Origin: Candidatus Rokuibacteriota bacterium
GTDB lineage: Bacteria; Methylomirabilota; Methylomirabilia; Rokubacteriales; CSP1-6
Length of the DNA stretch: 64,000 nt
Reading direction: 5' to 3'
NCBI GenBank assembly: GCA_003220615.1
Contig: QHTB01000134.1
Span: forward strand, 36,629 to 100,628
The notes under the pieces are model-generated. The model searched no databases and was not told where the DNA came from. It saw only the letters and a program-made list of their open reading frames with translations. Below are positions 42,143 to 51,013 of the stretch, in pieces (positions within the stretch are counted from its first letter, which is position 1; every line of letters begins with the position of its first letter). The position numbers and the translations under genes were made by a program.

Positions 42143-42790
42143 TCAATTGTTCGCTGCCCGAGCCTTCACGTCGGTCGGATCGGCGCGCTCTTCGAGCTTG
42201 ATGCGCAGCCGCTTGATGAGCTCGGGATAGTTCCCGGTCTGGAGGATCTTGTTGAACTGGCTGCGGTAGTTCGCCACCAGGCTCACGCCTTCGATCGTCA
42301 CGTCGTAGGCCTGCCACCGCGTGCCGTGAGCCAGCATCCGGTAGTCCATCGGGATCTCGGTGCCCTGCCTGGTCACGATGCGGGTGCGGACGACGGCCTG
42401 ATCGGTCTCCACGCTCTCCCCGACGTACGCGATCTTCTCGCCACTGTACACCTCGATCCGCGATACGTAGGTGCGTTCGAGCAGATCGCCGAAGAGGCTC
42501 ACCAGCTCCTCACGCTCGGCGGCCGTGCGCTGCTGCCAGTGGTGGCCGATGGAGCGCTTGGTGATCTCGGCGAAGTCGAAGAGCTCGTGGGCCACCTTGC
42601 GGATGGCCACGCGACGTTCGGCCTGCCGCATCTCGCCGCGGAGCTCCGGGTCATCGAGGATGCGAAGCACCCGTTGGATCGCGCCGCGGACCTGCTCCGT
42701 CGGCGTGGGTGCGGCCCAGGCCGCCAGGGCGATCGGCACGGTGAGGATCATGGTCGCGGCGGAGACGAAGAGACGGCGGCCGTGATTCAT
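42143..42790 (-). CDS. mlaC: MlaC/Ttg2D-family phospholipid-binding periplasmic protein
   Basis: The 215-residue protein has a signal peptide (MNHGRRLFVSAATMILTVPIALAAWA). The MlaC fold follows: RRVAIRKVAHELFDFAEITKRSIGHHW, LVSLFGDLLERTYVSRIEVYSGEKIAY, and WQAYDVTIEGVSLVANYRSQFNKIL. MlaC ferries phospholipids between the outer-membrane MlaA complex and the inner-membrane MlaFEDB complex. No mlaD, E, F or A is nearby, so it is an orphan here. The start overlaps the stop of a 61-residue membrane protein gene (ATGA). Confidence 0.88.
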   Translation of the reverse strand: MNHGRRLFVSAATMILTVPIALAAWAAPTPTEQVRGAIQRVLRILDDPELRGEMRQAERRVAIRKVAHELFDFAEITKRSIGHHWQQRTAAEREELVSLFGDLLERTYVSRIEVYSGEKIAYVGESVETDQAVVRTRIVTRQGTEIPMDYRMLAHGTRWQAYDVTIEGVSLVANYRSQFNKILQTGNYPELIKRLRIKLEERADPTDVKARAANN

Positions 42791-42972
42791 CGGCTGTTCC
42801 CCCGCGAGCGAACCGCGACCGGACGGCGCCAGATCTTGGCGGTTACCGACTCCAGCAGTGGCGCGATAGCAGCGATGGTCATCGTGAGTCCGAGGCACAG
42901 CAGCAGCGTGTCGATCAGTCCGATCAGGCGGTCGCTCATCAGCGTCATCTCCATCCCATCAATCGGTTTCAT
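42787..42972 (-). CDS. Small single-pass membrane protein coupled to mlaC
   Basis: The 61 residues (MKPIDGMEMTLMSDRLIGLIDTLLLCLGLTMTIAAIAPLLESVTAKIWRR...) contain one long hydrophobic segment and a basic tail. A GGGGGG run precedes the ATG, and the stop overlaps the mlaC start as ATGA, a strong sign of a real coupled gene. Its longer ORF in the track has an unrelated leader. It may anchor or assist MlaC, but that is only positional inference. Confidence 0.6.
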   Translation of the reverse strand: MKPIDGMEMTLMSDRLIGLIDTLLLCLGLTMTIAAIAPLLESVTAKIWRRPVAVRSRGNSR

Positions 42973-43161
42973 CGGCCCCCCTGGTGCCCGGCTTGTGATC
43001 GCTCGACGATGGGGTAATCGCAAACGGTTTGCCAAGGCTGGGTGCCGGTGATCTTGCTGCGCAAGTGCCCGGAAATTCGTCGCCAATGGGACGAACGCCG
43101 AGGACTGGCGCAATGGCACACGCCCGGGCCCGCGGAGATTCTCCTGGGAGCCCTTTCTGAA

Positions 43162-43782
43162 CTACCGGGCGACGGCCGTCGTGGTTCCCTGGCTGGGAGC
43201 CGCTAACAGCGGCCAGGCGGAGATGATCGAGTAACGGGCGCCGCGAGGCGAGAGCTCACTCCGCATGAGCGCGAGCCGATCGACGGCGAGCCGTCCGAAC
43301 TGATGGCGGGCGCCGGCGGCCAGCGCGGCAGCGAGACGCTCATCGCGGCCGGGTTGTCGCACACGGCCGAGTGTGACGTGGCCCGAGAACGGCCGGTCTT
43401 CCCGTGCAAAGCCGTGAGCGGCGAGCGCTCCATCGATCGATCGGGCGAGCGTGGCGGCAGCGTCGGCGCCACTCGTGAGCCCGGCCCACAGCACGCGGGG
43501 CCGCGTCGGTGACGGAAAGGCGCCGAGCCCGGCGATGGCGAGCTCGAAGCCCGCGACAGTGGCAGCCACGCGGGCGAGCGCCGACACGGCGAGGTCCAGT
43601 CGCTCGGGCTCGACGTGGCCGAGGAATTTGAGCGTCACGTGAATGTTGTCGCGCGCGACCCACGAGACGTCGCGGCCGACCGGTCTCAGCTGCTCGATCT
43701 CCGCGTCCAGCGCGGATCGGACGTCGTCGGGGAGCAGGATGGCGACGAACGACCGGATGCCGGCTATCGAGCTTCCTCCCAC
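43162..43782 (-). CDS. thpR: RNA 2',3'-cyclic phosphodiesterase (2H family)
   Basis: The 206-residue 2H phosphoesterase has RSFVAILLPDDVRSALDAEIEQL at the start and the two catalytic HxTx motifs, NIHVTLKFLGHV and GHVTLGRVRQ. It ends with LALMRSELSPRGARYSIISAWPL. ThpR hydrolyses 2',3'-cyclic ends or ligates tRNA halves. It overlaps the upstream TPR gene by 19 bp and ends the lolA-to-thpR unit; next to cinA this is the classic cinA-thpR neighbourhood, with recA a little downstream. Confidence 0.92.
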   Translation of the reverse strand: MGGSSIAGIRSFVAILLPDDVRSALDAEIEQLRPVGRDVSWVARDNIHVTLKFLGHVEPERLDLAVSALARVAATVAGFELAIAGLGAFPSPTRPRVLWAGLTSGADAAATLARSIDGALAAHGFAREDRPFSGHVTLGRVRQPGRDERLAAALAAGARHQFGRLAVDRLALMRSELSPRGARYSIISAWPLLAAPSQGTTTAVAR

Positions 43783-44480
43783 ATCCGGAGCAAGTCCTGG
43801 AGCGCGGCACGACGGCCGGGATCGATTTCGAGAGCCAGCGCTGACTTGAGGTCGGCCAGCGCGCCCGTGTGGTCGCCCGCCAGCTCCCGATCGAGAGCCC
43901 GACGGGCCAGCTCACGGCCAGCGCCGGAATCGGCGGCCGGCGCGCCGGGATCGGATGCCGGTGCGCCGGCCTCGCGCCCGAGCGCTTCCGCGCGACGCTC
44001 CATCGCTGCGCGCACCTCGGGGTTCTTGGCCAGCTTGATCGCCTCGTTCCAGTCGGCGCGGGCGCCCAGCGCGTCACCGGATCGATGCCGGGCGATACCG
44101 CGATTGAAGACGGCGAGGGCGAAGGTCGGCCGGAGCTCGGCCGCGCGCGTGAAGTCCGCGATGGCGCCTTTGGGATCACGTGCGACGAGCCGCGCATTGC
44201 CGCGGTTGAACAGGATCTCGGAGTCGTTGGGCGCGAGCTGCAGCGCGCTCGTGAAATCAGCGATCCCGCCGGCCGTGTCGCCGAGGCGGATGCGTGTCGT
44301 GCCACGGTTGGCATAGGCCGCGGCGCTCGGCTGCTCGCGCACGGCCTCGTCGAACGTGGCCAGCGCACGACGGTAGCGGCCCTGTTCGTAGAGCATCAGG
44401 CCGCGCTCGAGCGCCGGTGGCTTGGCGCAGCCACTAACCAGCACGACGGCGAGCACGACCAGGGCGAGTCGGGTGCTCAT
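43764..44480 (-). CDS. TPR-repeat lipoprotein
   Basis: The ATG at 44480 overlaps the cinA stop (ATGA) and gives 238 residues. A lipoprotein signal MSTRLALVVLAVVLVSGCAKPP has its lipobox at LVSGC. Four or five TPR units follow (LERGLMLYEQGRYRRALATFDEAVREQPSAAAYANRGTTRIRLGDTAGGIADFTSALQL...). The last third has a Gly/Ala-rich insert and a final TPR-like pair. It is a membrane-anchored protein-interaction module of unknown partner between cinA and thpR. Confidence 0.85.
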   Translation of the reverse strand: MSTRLALVVLAVVLVSGCAKPPALERGLMLYEQGRYRRALATFDEAVREQPSAAAYANRGTTRIRLGDTAGGIADFTSALQLAPNDSEILFNRGNARLVARDPKGAIADFTRAAELRPTFALAVFNRGIARHRSGDALGARADWNEAIKLAKNPEVRAAMERRAEALGREAGAPASDPGAPAADSGAGRELARRALDRELAGDHTGALADLKSALALEIDPGRRAALQDLLRMWEEAR

Positions 44481-45739
44481 CGGGAGGCGAGCAGGGCTCG
44501 CCGCAACAGGTCGAGCGCCGCCTGCGCTGACTGCCATTTCACCGCCGCGCGATCACCGTCGAACAAAAAGTGATGAGCGGCCGCCTGACTATTGACGGCG
44601 ACACCGACCCACACGGTACCGACGGGCTTGGTCGGCGTTCCGCCGTCGGGCCCGGCGATCCCGGTGACCGCCAGCCCGCAGGCGCTGCCGCCGAGCCGGC
44701 AGACGCCGCGCACCATCGCCTCGGCGCACTGGCCACTCACCGCACCGTGGGCCCGCAACACCTCTTCGGGCACGCCGAGCAGCTCATGCTTGGCGCGGTT
44801 CGTGTAGACCATCACGCCGCGCTCGAAGTAGGCCGACGAGCCGGGGATACTCGTGATCCTGTGCCCGACGAGGCCGCCCGTGCACGACTCAGCGACGGAC
44901 ACCATCAAGCTGCGCTGAGCGAGCATGCGGCCGACGACACGCTCGAGCGTCTCGCCGTCACGGCCGAAGTAGTCGTCGCCGAGACGCTCGACCACCTTGG
45001 CTTCGACCAACGCCAGCGCGTCCTGGGCTGCGCTCGGAGTCACTGCGTGAGCGCGGAGCCTCACCCACACCTCGCCAGACGCGGGAAGCGTGGTGACGTC
45101 GACGTCGCCGCCAGCGCCGCGCGGCTTGAGCCACTCGCCGAGCCGCGCATCGATGTCCGCGAGGTCCACGCCCGCCGTTCTGAGCGTCCTCACCGCGACC
45201 GCGGGGTGCCCCGTCGTGAGCGAGCGCTCCGTGAGCGAGCGAGCATAGGGCACGAGATGCTGCTCGATCATCCGCGACAGCCGCGCGCCCGGGATCAGCA
45301 CGACGAAGGCGCGGCCCTGACTCTCGATCAGCCATCCGGGCTCGGCGCCGTCGGTCGTCCACACGGTCGCGCCCTGGGGGACGAGCGTGGCGCGCTCGGT
45401 CAGGCGCGGGAGGGGCCGGCCGCGGCTCAGCGCCGCCTGCTCGAGCCCCGCCCGGATCTTCTCGCTCGGCATGAGACGGGCGCCGGTCACGTCGGCGAGA
45501 GCGCGGCGCACGACGTCAGCCGCCGGAGTGGCGAGCGCGGCAGCGGTGCCTGGCACCGCCAGGATGATCGTGAGATCGCTCGGCGCCGCCAGCGCTTCTT
45601 CGAGGGCCACGTCGTCGTCTTCGACGATGACCCGCGCGGTGACGGGCGCACCGGCGGCGGCCAGCGCCGTCGTCACGGCGGCGACCGCATCGTCATCGGC
45701 ATCGAGCGCCGCGCCGGCGACCACGAGTCGAGCCGTCAC
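44477..45739 (-). CDS. cinA: CinA-family protein: degenerate N-terminal domain plus nicotinamide-mononucleotide deamidase domain
   Basis: The GTG at 45739 overlaps the pgpA stop (GTGA), giving 420 residues. The C-terminal ~160 residues are a normal PncC-type deamidase: SVAESCTGGLVGHRITSIPGSSAYFERGVMVYTN, GVSEEVLR-like GVPEEVLRAHGAVSGQCAEAM, and VTGIAGPDGGTPTKPVGTVWVG. The N-terminal ~170 residues align in order with the COG1058 domain, but the signature GDELLxG and GGLGPTxDD are gone (SDLTIILAVPGTA stands in place). The pyrophosphatase half is therefore probably inactive. The long ORF of the track includes out-of-frame pgpA sequence. Confidence 0.87.
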   Translation of the reverse strand: MTARLVVAGAALDADDDAVAAVTTALAAAGAPVTARVIVEDDDVALEEALAAPSDLTIILAVPGTAAALATPAADVVRRALADVTGARLMPSEKIRAGLEQAALSRGRPLPRLTERATLVPQGATVWTTDGAEPGWLIESQGRAFVVLIPGARLSRMIEQHLVPYARSLTERSLTTGHPAVAVRTLRTAGVDLADIDARLGEWLKPRGAGGDVDVTTLPASGEVWVRLRAHAVTPSAAQDALALVEAKVVERLGDDYFGRDGETLERVVGRMLAQRSLMVSVAESCTGGLVGHRITSIPGSSAYFERGVMVYTNRAKHELLGVPEEVLRAHGAVSGQCAEAMVRGVCRLGGSACGLAVTGIAGPDGGTPTKPVGTVWVGVAVNSQAAAHHFLFDGDRAAVKWQSAQAALDLLRRALLASR

Positions 45740-46206
45740 GGCCACCGGAACACTCCGCGCAGGACGCCGACGACGGCCAGGGCATAGAGGCCCGCGATCA
45801 GGTCGTCCACCATGACACCGACGCCGCCCCGGAGCGATTGGCTCCCGCGCGCCGGTGGCGGCTTCACGACATCGAAAACACGAAAGAGCACGAACGCGAC
45901 CGCTAGCACCGCCGGTGTCAGCGGCAGGGCGAGGACGGAGAGCGTCATGCCGGCCACCTCGTCGACGACGATGGCCCCTGGATCTTTGCCTCCCAGGAGC
46001 GCCTCGGCGCGGTGGGCCGCCCACGTGCCGACCAGTGTCACGACGATGAAATAGACGATCAGCTCGAGGCGTGAGAAGGGCACCAGCCAGAGAACGGCGA
46101 CGGCGACCAGGCTTCCCGCGGTGCCAGGCGCCACCGGGGAATAGCCCGCGCCACCGACGGTGGCGACGGCGAGCGCCACACGGTCCGTGATGGACCGCGC
46201 GGGCAC
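45736..46206 (-). CDS. pgpA: Phosphatidylglycerophosphatase A
   Basis: The 156-residue membrane enzyme has ALAVATVGGAGYSPVAPGTAGSLVAV, DPGAIVVDEVAGMTLSVLALP with the acidic catalytic DE, FRVFDVVKPPPARGSQSLRGGVGVMVDDLIAGLYA, and four hydrophobic segments. It dephosphorylates phosphatidylglycerophosphate. The GTG at 46206 is chosen because the ORF's upstream 120 residues are antisense to rimO. It is 13 bp after rimO and overlaps cinA. Confidence 0.93.
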   Translation of the reverse strand: MPARSITDRVALAVATVGGAGYSPVAPGTAGSLVAVAVLWLVPFSRLELIVYFIVVTLVGTWAAHRAEALLGGKDPGAIVVDEVAGMTLSVLALPLTPAVLAVAFVLFRVFDVVKPPPARGSQSLRGGVGVMVDDLIAGLYALAVVGVLRGVFRWP

Positions 46207-46219
46207 GGCGCCGGTCGGC

Positions 46220-47551
46220 TCAGACGCCGGCGACGCTGAGCGCCCGCTCGCCGACCAGCTCGTAACCCTCGACCTCGACGACGCGAATGCGGGCGAAGCG
46301 TCCAGGCTCGAACGGGCCCCGGAGATACACGATGCCATCGATCTCGGGAGCCTGGCCGGCGGTGCGGCCCTCCCACGTGAACGCGGGATCCTCGCTGCGG
46401 CCATCGACGAGGACGTCGTGCTCGGTGCCGATGAGCGCCCGGTGGCGCTCCCAGACGACGCCATCCTGGAGCTCCTGCACGGCGGCCGCGCGCTCGGCAG
46501 CCACCTCCGGATCGACCTGGTCAGCGTACGTGACGGACGGCGTGCCCTCCTCGGGCGAGTAGGTGAAGACACCGAGACGGTCGAAGCCGACGTCGGTCAC
46601 GAACTCGAGGAGATTCCCAAACGCCGCCTCGGTCTCGCCGGGGAAGCCGACGAGCACCGTCGTGCGCACGGCGAGGCCCGGAATCGCCGCGCGAAAATCG
46701 CGGACGACGTCCTTCATCCGCCGGGCCGTTACCGCGCGCCGCATGGCACGCAGCACGCCGTCGTCACCGTGCTGCACCGGCATGTCGAGGTACGGCACGA
46801 TGCGGGCCCGCTGCCACTTGGCGATCAGGCGATCGTTGACGTGGGCGGGATGCAGGTACATCGGCCGGATCCACGGCATGCGCGTCTCGCCCAGCGCAAT
46901 GAGCAGGTCGCCGATGTCACCGTTGCCCGCGAGGTCCTTGCCGTAGGCAAGCGTGTCCTGGGAGACGAGGATCGCCTCCTGCACGCCGCGCGCGGCCAGC
47001 CCTTCGACCTCGTTCACGATGTCGGCGAGCGGACGGCTGCGGTGTTTGCCGCGGAACTGAGGGATCGCGCAGAAGGTGCAGCCCATGTCGCAGCCCTCGG
47101 CGATCTTCACGTACGCGTAGGGCACGCGGGCGGTGAGCAGTCGCGGCGTCTTCGCGTCGTAGAGATAGCCGGGCGGCGCCGACGTCGCCCAGTCGCGCCG
47201 GTTGTCGGCCTGGCGCACGAGATCGACGATGCGCTCGAGCCCCGACGTGCCCAGGATGGCGTCGATCTCCGGCATCTCGCGCTTGATCTCGAGGCCGTAG
47301 CGCTGCGTGAGACAGCCGGTGACGATCAGCGACGTGCAGCGTCCGCGCTCCTTGAGCCTGGCCAGCTCCAGGATCGCGTTGACCGATTCCTCGCGCGCGC
47401 GGTCGATGAACGCGCACGTGTTGACGATGAGGCAGTCGGCATCCTCGGCGCGCTCGACGAGCGGGAAGCCGGCCTCGGTCAGCATCCCGAGCATCAGCTC
47501 GGAATCCACCTGGTTCTTGGGACACCCGAGCGTGGTGAGGTGGACCTTCAT
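46220..47551 (-). CDS. rimO: Ribosomal protein S12 methylthiotransferase
   Basis: This is a 443-residue radical-SAM methylthiotransferase. The N-terminal UPF0004 domain has LTTLGCPKNQVDSELMLGML, INTCAFID-like VNTCAFIDRAREESVNAI, and VTGCLTQRYG for the auxiliary cluster. The radical SAM motif is CDMGCTFCAIP, and the C-terminal TRAM domain follows. It adds a methylthio group to an Asp of S12. The ATG at 47551 overlaps the yajQ stop (TGATG); a GTG directly before it could also initiate. Confidence 0.96.
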   Translation of the reverse strand: MKVHLTTLGCPKNQVDSELMLGMLTEAGFPLVERAEDADCLIVNTCAFIDRAREESVNAILELARLKERGRCTSLIVTGCLTQRYGLEIKREMPEIDAILGTSGLERIVDLVRQADNRRDWATSAPPGYLYDAKTPRLLTARVPYAYVKIAEGCDMGCTFCAIPQFRGKHRSRPLADIVNEVEGLAARGVQEAILVSQDTLAYGKDLAGNGDIGDLLIALGETRMPWIRPMYLHPAHVNDRLIAKWQRARIVPYLDMPVQHGDDGVLRAMRRAVTARRMKDVVRDFRAAIPGLAVRTTVLVGFPGETEAAFGNLLEFVTDVGFDRLGVFTYSPEEGTPSVTYADQVDPEVAAERAAAVQELQDGVVWERHRALIGTEHDVLVDGRSEDPAFTWEGRTAGQAPEIDGIVYLRGPFEPGRFARIRVVEVEGYELVGERALSVAGV

Positions 47552-48048
47552 CACGTGCTGCGGTAGTTCGTGAACTGGAGCGCGATGCCGAAGTCCTTGT
47601 CCTTGACGAGCGCGATGATCTTCTGCAGGTCGTCACGGTTCTTGCCGGCGACGCGCACCTGGCTCTCCTGGATCGACGCCTGGACCCTGACCTTGCTGTC
47701 CTTGATGAGGCGGACGATCTCCTTGGCCTTCTCGGTGGGAATCCCCTGCTGGAGCGTGATCTTCTGACGCTTGATGCCACCCGCTCCGTCTTCCACCGCT
47801 CCCCACGTCAACGCTTTGAGCGGCACGCCGCGCCGGTGAAGCTTCGACTGCAGGATGTCGGCGACGGCCTTGAGCTTCATGTCGTCGGCGGACGTGATCG
47901 TGATGTCGGTCTTCTCGAGCGTGATTTCGTTCTTACTGCCCTTGAGGTCGTAGCGCGTCTCGATCTCCCGCCGCGCCTGGTCGAGCGCGTTGGTGACCTC
48001 CTGCATGTCGACCTTGCAGACGATGTCGAACGAGTTCTCGGCGGCCAT
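47551..48048 (-). CDS. yajQ: YajQ-family nucleotide-binding protein
   Basis: The 165 residues match YajQ throughout: MAAENSFDIVCKVDMQEVTNALDQARREIETRYDLKGSK, ADDMKLKAVADILQSKLHRRGV, and QASIQESQVRVAGKNRDDLQKIIALVKDKDFGIALQFTNYRS. Some relatives bind cyclic di-GMP and partner transcription regulators; others may bind RNA. It overlaps rimO, as is common in related genomes. Confidence 0.95.
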   Translation of the reverse strand: MAAENSFDIVCKVDMQEVTNALDQARREIETRYDLKGSKNEITLEKTDITITSADDMKLKAVADILQSKLHRRGVPLKALTWGAVEDGAGGIKRQKITLQQGIPTEKAKEIVRLIKDSKVRVQASIQESQVRVAGKNRDDLQKIIALVKDKDFGIALQFTNYRST

Positions 48049-48059
48049 GGCTCCCTAGT

Positions 48060-48728
48060 CTACCGCAGGGGGACGGTGGCCACGCCGGCCGGCGGCACGA
48101 ACGTGAAGAGCTGGTCGGGCAGGCCGGAGTTCACCGCCAGCCGGGTGAAGCGCATGCTGACCGTGTTCTCGAACTGGTCGTGGATGGTGGCCTTGCGCAC
48201 CTCCCACGTCTTGGCGTCGAGCGCGAGGATCAGACGCGACATGGTAGGGAGCGGCTGCTTGGGCGTGAGGTCGAGGACCACGTTGCCGTCGGCGTCGGTG
48301 GGCTGCGCCGGGTTGAGGAAGCGCACGGTGAAGTGCTCGTGGACCTTGCCGAGGCCGGCCAGGAACGATCCGGCCGGTCCGGCCAGGGCCTCCGGCGCGT
48401 CGCCGACGTTGACCTGGTTGAGCTGGGGCGTGTAGACCCAGAGCTTCTTTCCGTCGGACACGATCTCCTGCTTCGTCGGCTCGCTGTACTCCCAGCGCAG
48501 CTTGCCACCCTTCTTCAAATAGACCGCGCCCTGCGCCGGAATCGTGGAGTTGAGGCTCTTGTTGAACGACGTCTGGTTGAAATCGGCCTTCAGGTCGATC
48601 ATCCGGCCGTAGGCGGACTCGACGCCGCGGACCACGTCGTCCAGCGACGGCCCGGCGAGCGTCGGGCCCGCCACGGTCAGCGCGACCAGGGCGACGGCCG
48701 CCAGAGGGTACACCAGCACGCGGGGCAT
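48060..48728 (-). CDS. lolA: Outer-membrane lipoprotein carrier protein LolA
   Basis: The protein begins with a signal sequence (MPRVLVYPLAAVALVALTVAGPTLA). The LolA fold follows: DLKADFNQTSFNKSLNSTIPAQGAVYLKKGGKLRWEYSEPTKQEIVSDGKKLWVYTPQLNQVNVGD, and a late strand RFTRLAVNSGLPDQLFTFVPPAGV. It carries lipoproteins across the periplasm. The ATG at 48728 is chosen over one 24 bp earlier because it starts directly at the signal peptide. It opens the lolA-yajQ-rimO-pgpA-cinA-TPR-thpR unit. Confidence 0.92.
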   Translation of the reverse strand: MPRVLVYPLAAVALVALTVAGPTLAGPSLDDVVRGVESAYGRMIDLKADFNQTSFNKSLNSTIPAQGAVYLKKGGKLRWEYSEPTKQEIVSDGKKLWVYTPQLNQVNVGDAPEALAGPAGSFLAGLGKVHEHFTVRFLNPAQPTDADGNVVLDLTPKQPLPTMSRLILALDAKTWEVRKATIHDQFENTVSMRFTRLAVNSGLPDQLFTFVPPAGVATVPLR

Positions 48729-48794
48729 GCGGACACTGTACAACATGGTCATCGATAAGACGGCGCAGGGCCGACGGACATTTCCTCCAGGCGC

Positions 48795-49316
48795 TCAGCG
48801 AGGACGGACGCGGCGGCCGGACGCGATGCAGCGGATGACCTCTCCTGCGGAGCGCCGAATGGTGCCGGAGACGTCGCGAAGGAACCGCACCGGCCACGAC
48901 GCGCCAGACACGCCATCATCCGGACGCGCCCGCGGGACGCTCAACCTCGAAGTCGGGGCACCGGCCGCGGCACCGTCGCCGTTTGACCCGGCGGCGCACG
49001 TGGCGTGTACACGATCGCCGCTCACGGTAGCGCCAGGCGCTCCATCGTTCGGGTGTCCACACACGGCGCACACGAGCCCGGTCACGCGCTCCGTCTGCCA
49101 GGCCTCGAAGCAGGCTGCGTGGAACAGGTACGTCCGCGGCTCACCGGGAAACTCGGCCTCGCATTCGAGCTCGCGAATCGCGACGGGTTGCCCGCACGCG
49201 GCGCACGACGTATCGCCCTGGGCAAAGCCGAACCACGTCCGCGATGGCCTCTGGGTCGGCAGGAGACCGTCCCTGATGCCCTGACGTATTTTCGGGCCAA
49301 GCGTGTGTTTATCCAT
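48795..49316 (-). CDS. Hypothetical protein with cysteine-pair (zinc-binding) motifs
   Basis: From the ATG at 49316 the protein reads MDKHTLGPKIRQGIRDGLLPTQ. It then has two putative metal sites: SCAACGQPV with LFHAACFEAW, and VCAVCGHP with a later HATCAAG. The CxxC...HxxC spacing suggests small treble-clef or zinc-ribbon modules. The C-terminal 50 residues are basic and disordered-looking. No family is recognised. The track's longer start adds 19 residues with no match. Confidence 0.6.
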   Translation of the reverse strand: MDKHTLGPKIRQGIRDGLLPTQRPSRTWFGFAQGDTSCAACGQPVAIRELECEAEFPGEPRTYLFHAACFEAWQTERVTGLVCAVCGHPNDGAPGATVSGDRVHATCAAGSNGDGAAAGAPTSRLSVPRARPDDGVSGASWPVRFLRDVSGTIRRSAGEVIRCIASGRRVRPR

Positions 49317-49408
49317 GACCGTGAATCCCACCCACGTCTGCCCCTGCAACCGAGTGAACATATAGCAAGCCAAGTGCCAGGCAGTTCCCGCCCCCGGCGT
49401 GCCCTCGG

Positions 49409-50920
49409 TTACTTCGCGAGCGTCATCTCCGAGACGATGAGACGGTAGTCGGGTCGGGGCTTGAAGCTCACGCGCTTAGACACGCCATAGATGACGACTT
49501 CCTGGAACAGCTCGAGCCAGGGCTTTTCTTCGTGGATGATCTTCGTGGCCTCGGTGTAGAGCTCCTTTCGTTTCCTGGAATCGAGCGTGTAGCGAGCCTG
49601 CTCCATCAGATCGTGGAAGCGCTGGCCGGGCTGGTTGCCGATCCAGTACTTGCCGCCGAAGCCATTGGGATGGAACAGGCGCCACAGGCTCCCATCGGCA
49701 TCGAGCAGCGTCGATTGCGGATTGATCAGCATCACGCCGTTCGGCGGCAACAAGCGCTCGTTGTTCACCTTCTGGCGCGCCGCCATCTCCATCATCTCGA
49801 TGCGCGCGCGGATGCCGACCTTCGACCACATGTCGGCGATGGCCTCCAGGAGCTGCTTGTCGTTGACGATCGTCCCGATGCCGGCCGACAGCGTCACGTC
49901 GATGCCGTTGGGATAGCCGGCGTCGGCGAGCAGCTTCTTCGCCAGCGCAGGGTCGTACGGGTACGGCTTGAGCGCAGGGTTGTAACCGAAGTCGGTATCG
50001 GCCAGCCCGCCCGAGAACGGCTTGCCCTGCCCGGCGTAGAGGTCCTTCACGATCGAGCTCACGTCCATCGCGTAGTGCATGGCCTGGCGGACGCGCTTGT
50101 CCTGCGTGGGCGGCTGGGTCGTGTTGATCCAGAAGGTCAGCGTGCGTGTGGACGACACCGTCAGCGTCCGCACGATCTTCATCTGATCGGGCGGCACATT
50201 GGTGATCACGTCCACCTCGCCCCGCTGGAGCGCCGACAGGCGGGCGAAGTCGTCGGGGATGGGCTTCCAGATCACGCGGTCGACCGCCGGAGGCTTGCCG
50301 TTCCAGCCCCACCAGTCGCGGTTGGCCTCCATGACGAGCTGGTCGTCCTTGGTCCACGACACGAACTTGTAGGCGCCGCTGCCGATGGGCTTGCGGGCCA
50401 GCTCGCGCGCGCCCTCGTCGCTCGTGAATCGCGCGGGATAGATGGAGCCGCCCATCTGGGCCATGCGCACGGGCACCAGCGGATCGGGCTTTCTGGTGAC
50501 GATACGGAGCGTGGTCGGGTTCACGGCCTGGACGCTCTCCAGCGTTGCAAATCCCGACTGCACGACCGTCTTGCCCGGCACCATGTTGCGCTCGTACACG
50601 GCCTTGACGTCCTCGGCCGTCAGCGGCGAGCCGTCGTGGAACTTCACGTCGGGCCGCAGCCTCACCTCCCACGTCGTGTCGTTGATGGCTTTCCATGACG
50701 TCGCCAGCCCGGGGTGGAGCTTGAGCGCGGCATCCCAGCGCGTGAGCGTGTCGTAGAGGTTGAAGAAGTAGTTGACGGTGAGGACCTGGGTCGAGCGCCC
50801 GGGGTCCATCGTGGTCGCGTCGGCCGGCTGCGAGATGACGATCTGGGTCGAGCGCTGGGCCGCTGCCGGCCCCACGGCCAGCGCGACGAAACCGAGAATG
50901 ATGCCAATTCGCCCGCGCAT
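49409..50920 (-). CDS. Peptide/nickel-type ABC transporter substrate-binding protein (SBP family 5)
   Basis: This 503-residue exported protein has a signal peptide (MRGRIGIILGFVALAVGPAAA). The family-5 core follows: ADATTMDPGRSTQVLTVNYFFNLYDTLTRWD, the conserved TTWEVRLRPDVKFHDGSPLTAEDVKAVYERN, IGSGAYKFVSWTKDDQLVMEAN, and RVRQAMHYAMDVSSIV. It would deliver oligopeptides or similar solutes to the two permeases encoded just upstream. No ATPase subunit gene is nearby. It is last in the dppB-dppC-SBP order. Confidence 0.92.
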   Translation of the reverse strand: MRGRIGIILGFVALAVGPAAAQRSTQIVISQPADATTMDPGRSTQVLTVNYFFNLYDTLTRWDAALKLHPGLATSWKAINDTTWEVRLRPDVKFHDGSPLTAEDVKAVYERNMVPGKTVVQSGFATLESVQAVNPTTLRIVTRKPDPLVPVRMAQMGGSIYPARFTSDEGARELARKPIGSGAYKFVSWTKDDQLVMEANRDWWGWNGKPPAVDRVIWKPIPDDFARLSALQRGEVDVITNVPPDQMKIVRTLTVSSTRTLTFWINTTQPPTQDKRVRQAMHYAMDVSSIVKDLYAGQGKPFSGGLADTDFGYNPALKPYPYDPALAKKLLADAGYPNGIDVTLSAGIGTIVNDKQLLEAIADMWSKVGIRARIEMMEMAARQKVNNERLLPPNGVMLINPQSTLLDADGSLWRLFHPNGFGGKYWIGNQPGQRFHDLMEQARYTLDSRKRKELYTEATKIIHEEKPWLELFQEVVIYGVSKRVSFKPRPDYRLIVSEMTLAK

Positions 50921-51013
50921 GGTCCCCTCCTTATATATGCACCGGCCAGCCACTATGTCCCGGCCAGCTTCAAGGCCTGCGTTTTCAGGGCCTGCTTTCC
51001 AGGGTCTGCGCCG

